Shown here: one piece after another, positions 60,901-64,000 of the stretch
Layout of the letters: each line of letters starts with the position of its first letter
How positions within the stretch are numbered: position 1 is the stretch's first letter
Source: Marinisporobacter sp.
GTDB lineage: Bacteria > Bacillota > Clostridia > Peptostreptococcales > Thermotaleaceae
Reading direction: 5' to 3'
Length of the DNA: 64,000 nt
NCBI GenBank assembly: GCA_025210525.1
Contig: JAOARP010000047.1
Location: forward strand, 248,001 to 312,000
The notes under the pieces: generated by a model
Told to the model about the DNA's origin: nothing
What the model saw: the letters and a program-made list of their open reading frames with translations, nothing else
The model's database searches: none
Made by a program: the position numbers and the translations under genes

Positions 60901-63309
60901 AGCCTCTTTGGTTTGCTGTGAAGCATCCTTTGTAAAAAAGCTACCAAGCATAGTAACTGGTTCATCCTCTGTCCCGCGCCCAGTTCCTTTATAACCTATT
61001 TCAGATGGCGTCTCACCTTTATTTTGAGTAAACCTACGAATGTTTTTAGATTCTACTGTCTCACCACTATCAGCAATTACATACTCACCAGCCGGTACAG
61101 AAAAATCTATTTTCCCTTCATCCACCACAGCATAGGTGGTATACCCTTTAACATCAGAAATCCTTACAATACTCGCATTACTAAAGCCTTCTTTCGATAC
61201 ATCCAAAGTTTTTTGTGCTCCAGACGCTGCTGCAACATAATCAGGTTCTCCTGTAATACGCCACTTTGCATAAAGGGTGATAGAGGACGTAACCTTATCA
61301 GTATCTAAATTCCACACCTTAGTACAATTCTCATCCTGATACCATCCTTCTAGGGTAAAGCCCTCTCTTTTTACACTATCAGGTATAGTAACCAGACTTC
61401 CTTGATCTGCATCTAACTGAATATCACCTACTCCATTAGTATGAAGCGTAACCGTATACCCCAGTCTCACATGCACCTTTGCAGTAGGTAGATCCGCAGT
61501 TGTTGTATACCCACTAGGAAGAACTGGCGTAAAGGTATATTTAGCCATAGTATTTCCATCAAAATCACTGCACGTCCATGTAATATCAGGTATGCTCACA
61601 GCTGTGGTATTATCCTTAGTTGCAAGCAACGTAGTTGGTAAAAGAGCAATAGCCTTTTCCTTAGAACAACCCAACACTACCTCTGGTGTTTCAGTCAATT
61701 CATCAAAAGCAGTAATATTCCAATCTTTCTCTGAATCTGCATTAATATAATCAGAAATTTCACCTGTTTGTGCAATTTTATTGGAAATGTTTTTTAACGT
61801 AGGAAGTTTGTCATTTTCAAAGCTCCAGATATTATCATTCCAGTTTTTAACCGGCCAATCTTCTCTCAATTCCTTAGCTGTTATATCAGCACCTTGTTTT
61901 TCACTTGGTTTACGTTCATCAATTGGTAAACCCTTAAGAAATATGGTCAATTCTTTTTTTTCGTCTCCCGCAAAGGTTTTCATTCCAGAATAACCATAGT
62001 TTGCCATAAGCTTAGGATGCACATAGTCATCACTCTTTTCTGAAATACTCCCCCCTTTTACACTACCTACTATACGTCCTGCTTCACCTTTGCTATTAGC
62101 ACTACCTTTTATTGTATCGTTTAATGCCACACACCCTTTTATAACAGGGACAGGGTCAGATGTATTATCCTTACAAACTGCCTGTGCTACAATACCACCA
62201 TTCTTACTTTCATCCTTTTCTCCTTTATACTCAATAGTCATTGTAGAATAGCAGTTTTCTACAGTACAATTATTTTCTACATAACTGCATATGCCTCCAC
62301 TATTCGCCTGACCATCATAAGTACCCATTTTATGGAATAGATCCATAGAACCAGTTGTATAACAATTAGAAATTGTCCCTTTTCTATGAGCAAGACAAAT
62401 TCCACCTGACCCACCGACACTATCTATTATTACATTTGCATAGCATTCTTCAATTGTACCATCACATATATCTACTATTCCTGCTGAACCATTTTGTGTC
62501 GATATTAATGTACCAGAAAATGCGCATTTGGAAATACCGCCACCTTCCATTTCTTGTACAAGCCCGTATGTACAACCAGCTTTGATTTTCCCCGTTGCTG
62601 TACAATTTTCCATATGCGATTCTATGAAACGTGCTACTAAAGAGGTTATACTAAAAACCGTCGTATCTATGTATACATTACTAAGGTGTATATTCTTAAT
62701 AGTTCCTTCCTTTACATAAGCAAATAGTCCATAATATTTATTTTTTCTACTATTCGTATGAGAGTCAGGGAAAGTAGACATTTTCAAGCCATAAATAATA
62801 TGATTACTACCATTAAATGTTCCTTTGAAAGGTTCATCACAAAGTATTCTTCTCCCTCTCCTTTTATACCTTCCGATTGGAACCCACAATTTTTTTGACA
62901 AATCAATATCTTTTGATAATGTAATCGTCTTACCCTCAAAATCATCTTTCGTCTGATCATTTAAACCAGATGTCAATACGGATAACCATGCCAAGCCTTC
63001 TGCCGAACTCACCGTCACATTTCCATTACCATCCACTACAAAGCCTTCTGGTTTCTCAGTTAAATCATCTGTCCAATAGCTTGTAGGCATATATACATCA
63101 TTGTACACAGTTTCTGTAACTGATTTTGAATCCAGCGTAAGCAAATTTGGCTCTGAAGTATATACAGCCTTTGTAACTGAGTTTGCACCTGAACCCGAAA
63201 GTGGTTTCTCGGTAGCAAATGCAGTCGGCACCATTATGCTAAACAGCATAATAATGGACAACAGTAAAGATATTTTCTTTCGTATCCCTTGACCCTTTTT
63301 CTTATTCAC
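57979..63309 (-). CDS. Giant SLH-anchored surface protein with GLUG, InlB-type and module domains
   Basis: A 1776-residue exported protein. Domains in order: signal peptide (1-33); GLUG-like beta-helix with NCYTTGSMD / GGICSYVENNCTVENCYS repeats (about 90-520); an InlB/Flg_new repeat (about 620-682, GFTLEGWYQDENC ... ITLYAKW); an FSNASIVRISD submodule (about 695-745); a full module (about 773-1001); two more InlB-type repeats (about 1018-1093 and 1105-1180); a second module (about 1193-1363, GSCDGKVVH); a beta-rich region; and three SLH repeats (about 1579-1755). The start is GTG at 63309 after AAGGAG. It is a likely scaffold or first-contact receptor of the locus. GLUG and InlB repeats also occur in adhesins. 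Confidence 0.88.
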   Translation of the reverse strand: MNKKKGQGIRKKISLLLSIIMLFSIMVPTAFATEKPLSGSGANSVTKAVYTSEPNLLTLDSKSVTETVYNDVYMPTSYWTDDLTEKPEGFVVDGNGNVTVSSAEGLAWLSVLTSGLNDQTKDDFEGKTITLSKDIDLSKKLWVPIGRYKRRGRRILCDEPFKGTFNGSNHIIYGLKMSTFPDSHTNSRKNKYYGLFAYVKEGTIKNIHLSNVYIDTTVFSITSLVARFIESHMENCTATGKIKAGCTYGLVQEMEGGGISKCAFSGTLISTQNGSAGIVDICDGTIEECYANVIIDSVGGSGGICLAHRKGTISNCYTTGSMDLFHKMGTYDGQANSGGICSYVENNCTVENCYSTMTIEYKGEKDESKNGGIVAQAVCKDNTSDPVPVIKGCVALNDTIKGSANSKGEAGRIVGSVKGGSISEKSDDYVHPKLMANYGYSGMKTFAGDEKKELTIFLKGLPIDERKPSEKQGADITAKELREDWPVKNWNDNIWSFENDKLPTLKNISNKIAQTGEISDYINADSEKDWNITAFDELTETPEVVLGCSKEKAIALLPTTLLATKDNTTAVSIPDITWTCSDFDGNTMAKYTFTPVLPSGYTTTADLPTAKVHVRLGYTVTLHTNGVGDIQLDADQGSLVTIPDSVKREGFTLEGWYQDENCTKVWNLDTDKVTSSITLYAKWRITGEPDYVAAASGAQKTLDVSKEGFSNASIVRISDVKGYTTYAVVDEGKIDFSVPAGEYVIADSGETVESKNIRRFTQNKGETPSEIGYKGTGRGTEDEPVTMLGSFFTKDASQQTKEADWVSLTFRVLNLITGYDINGKKYNKTPHYIVLEDRDTSTGQLKASFTIDGRRLKPCDSDGWFRSPRTYGIALNPSDALINGQFDMHAIYSSIHYPERRAAALKKLKAVREDEKRVLMQHTQMRDFPGPITFKLDVSKYFKDGDTVNINYLLGAAKIDLFHGIHIKNEYALAIEPIYFKNDTSAVVTNGYITVDLRNGGYFELVKKEDDKNKETKYVVEFETNNPEEFEKNGGSTIHPQILTAEDGYKITKPEDPTKGKYPFGGWYTDKELTSEYNFETPVTKNMILYAKWIGEDGDTTLPGGEFTVTFVTGNDPDTGEPNATIDEQKVKSGECAKDPGFFDSGYGYLVIGWYTDSDLTNKYNFSDKVTADLKLHPKWMRYILKDDLKKEGGSGSEGDPYLAHLADSSQSKIAWKALNKLAGKSQWWEVYVTEDNSCGKAKYKWKFNGKDIKKCNIAQPYYTDVNVSRQSSNSVQADLTWRTAIEGKLYVSVDVSEYFKNDTEIKIAYVDGSCDGKVVHTDISSGDWVDSLHHPSTYYSGGTTKVVNGFATLELTHGGRYTLTANETTEEEVASVVGLKATDENSVSSVNIMPKVEAKNGVVAFAVNDKEINSAIDASIEVDADVIVIAPVITGEADELSVELNKTALSSVLDKTKSDLMLKTGMTNVVISKNILAKIVAKDGDKKDDDKVVIHIKKGSEDEINLEIKLNDEVLKGIGDVMMAVPVKNADSGMVAVLVKEDGSEEVIKKSVFNGSEMLVSVDGSSTVKFLDKSMSFDDVDDSFWGKEAIDFATSHKLFKGMSKTEFGTNETMTRSMFVTVLHNLEGAPNGGDISFDDVDEDSWYAKAVAWATKNDIVTGTGHGFNPNGSVTREQVAVILNNYAKLIGVDTGIKGDISKFDDADEISDWALDAMNWIVGSELIKGKDKKNLDPKGIATRAEVAVIVQKFISQNIKDSYLKPQNATSNETDKVEAK

Positions 63310-63352
63310 GAAATTTTTCTCCTTCCATTATTCCATAGTACACAATTAATAG

Positions 63353-63374
63353 AACAAGGTAAATTCACCTTGTT
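63353..63374 (-). terminator. Weak hairpin upstream of the giant gene
   Basis: AACAAGGT and ACCTTGTT arms; the T-run on the minus strand is poor (CTATTAATT). It could be a leaky terminator after the secreted protein gene. Confidence 0.35.
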
Positions 63375-63426
63375 CCATTAAACCGTATCCGAGAGTTTAA
63401 TAAATTTTGCTATTTTTACAAAGTTA

Positions 63427-64000
63427 TTATTTATATATGATATAATCTCCTCCATGCCATGTTGTAAATGTAACATAACCATTAGCATCAGTCTCAGTAT
63501 CATAAGATGTAAAGGTGTTAGCAAATCCATTTAGATAATTTGGATTTCCACTACCTATCAATTGACTAAAGCTTGTAGCTTTGCATGGTGCATAGCCATT
63601 GCAAGAGCCTGGATCGTATTCAACAGTAACTTGTTGCTTCGCACCAAGATTTGTAGGAACTTTTACTTTCATGGCAACAGGGAATTTTGTACGGCAACCC
63701 ATAGTAACATCTGTTTCAACACTACCGAAATTCTCAGTTTGAATATGAAGATAATATGGTTGATGATTTATCAAGCTTTGAACTATATTATCTGCATTAA
63801 AGGTGTAAGAATACTGACCACCGCATTGTGCTTTCCAAATACCTGTAAAATTAGGATTGTAGCTTGATGAGAATGTCTTCCAAGCAATCTTTTCCACCCC
63901 CGTTGAATTCATATGTACAGTATAAGGCTGTGTTGAAGTTTGAGAAGGTGTATTAGGTTGCCATATGTCTGTTGCCGCAAATGCTTGAATAGACATGCAC
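63427..64000 (-). CDS. Small secreted module protein (N-terminus beyond window edge)
   Basis: At least 191 residues. The reading frame is open to the last base of the window, and its visible start looks like the end of a signal peptide (SIQAFA-ATD), so the true start lies past 64000. The mature part is a single copy of the locus module: iaWKTF, YSYTFNADNI, FPVAMKVKV, the core YDPGSCNGYAPC (where Cys replaces the usual HG) and TWHGGDYIIYK at the end. No SLH or membrane anchor follows, so it is probably freely secreted, like a haemophore. Extra cysteines (CGGQ, GCRTK, C-x4-C) suggest disulfides or ligand contacts. Confidence 0.82.
   Translation of the reverse strand, partial: CMSIQAFAATDIWQPNTPSQTSTQPYTVHMNSTGVEKIAWKTFSSSYNPNFTGIWKAQCGGQYSYTFNADNIVQSLINHQPYYLHIQTENFGSVETDVTMGCRTKFPVAMKVKVPTNLGAKQQVTVEYDPGSCNGYAPCKATSFSQLIGSGNPNYLNGFANTFTSYDTETDANGYVTFTTWHGGDYIIYK

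Noticed and set aside
50544..64000. Calling the repeated surface module a NEAT domain
   Set aside because: The NEAT signature (SxxxxY...YxxxY in strand 8) is not visible; the conserved core is Y-x-x-G-S with a later H-G, so only an analogy is drawn.
1..64000. CRISPR arrays, rRNA genes, complete insertion sequences or prophage
   Set aside because: No spaced direct-repeat arrays, rRNA sequence, full transposase or phage structural genes were seen.

Overview
The window is a gene-dense, AT-rich stretch of a low-GC, endospore-forming, anaerobic Firmicute, most likely a member of the Clostridia. Evidence for this includes a T-box and a PyrR leader, strong GGAGG ribosome-binding sites, frequent TTG/GTG starts, a prkA-yhbH-spoVR sporulation operon, several sigma-K-type promoters driving tiny coat-like proteins, a clostridial-type ferredoxin, and Na+-coupled amino-acid carriers. 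The species cannot be named from the sequence. Most genes lie on the minus strand.

Region 1-9.5 kb: a T-box-controlled type II isoleucyl-tRNA synthetase (3' end off the window); a DUF134/DUF5320 operon with CATATG palindromes at its promoter; a small possible sporulation gene; dihydroorotase behind a PyrR attenuator; an acetate carrier; and the polyamine genes speE-speB with an XRE-cupin regulator. Region 9.5-17.8 kb: arginine/ornithine/lysine decarboxylase (speA type), the PrkA-YhbH-SpoVR operon, and an ECF sigma/anti-sigma pair with an ECF-type promoter of its own. Region 17.8-26.3 kb: a TetM-like ribosomal GTPase; an arginine/guanidino catabolic cluster (two arginine-deiminase-fold hydrolases, RocB, an AGCS carrier) divergent from a GntR-FCD regulator; and UspA. 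Region 26.3-44.1 kb: KTSC protein, SstT, three tiny LLFFFLLLVV proteins with matching sigma-K-type promoters, a ferredoxin, tRNA-Ala(GGC), RluA-type pseudouridine synthase, NAD kinase, a glutamate/dicarboxylate symporter next to a GlnK/GlnL-like two-component system, a GmhB-like phosphatase, a UgtP/MGDG-synthase-like glycosyltransferase, and a stand-alone GOGAT large subunit.

Region 44.1-64 kb is the most unusual part. It is a single-strand, tightly packed locus that continues past the right edge. It encodes at least five exported proteins, four with signal peptides visible in the window and one entering from the right edge. They share a repeated extracellular module ending in GGxYxL and carrying a conserved Y-x-x-G-S...H-G core. 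Two end in SLH triplets, two end in membrane anchors, one also carries leucine-rich repeats, and one is a 1776-residue giant. The same unit encodes a FecB/BtuF-type lipoprotein, a FecCD permease and its ATPase, and a MoxR AAA ATPase, a DUF58 protein and a membrane transglutaminase. The layout (surface capture proteins, binding lipoprotein, importer) resembles Gram-positive haem/siderophore/corrinoid uptake systems, but the surface module is not one I recognise. Coupling of the importer to the MoxR-DUF58-transglutaminase trio is the best candidate for an undescribed system here.
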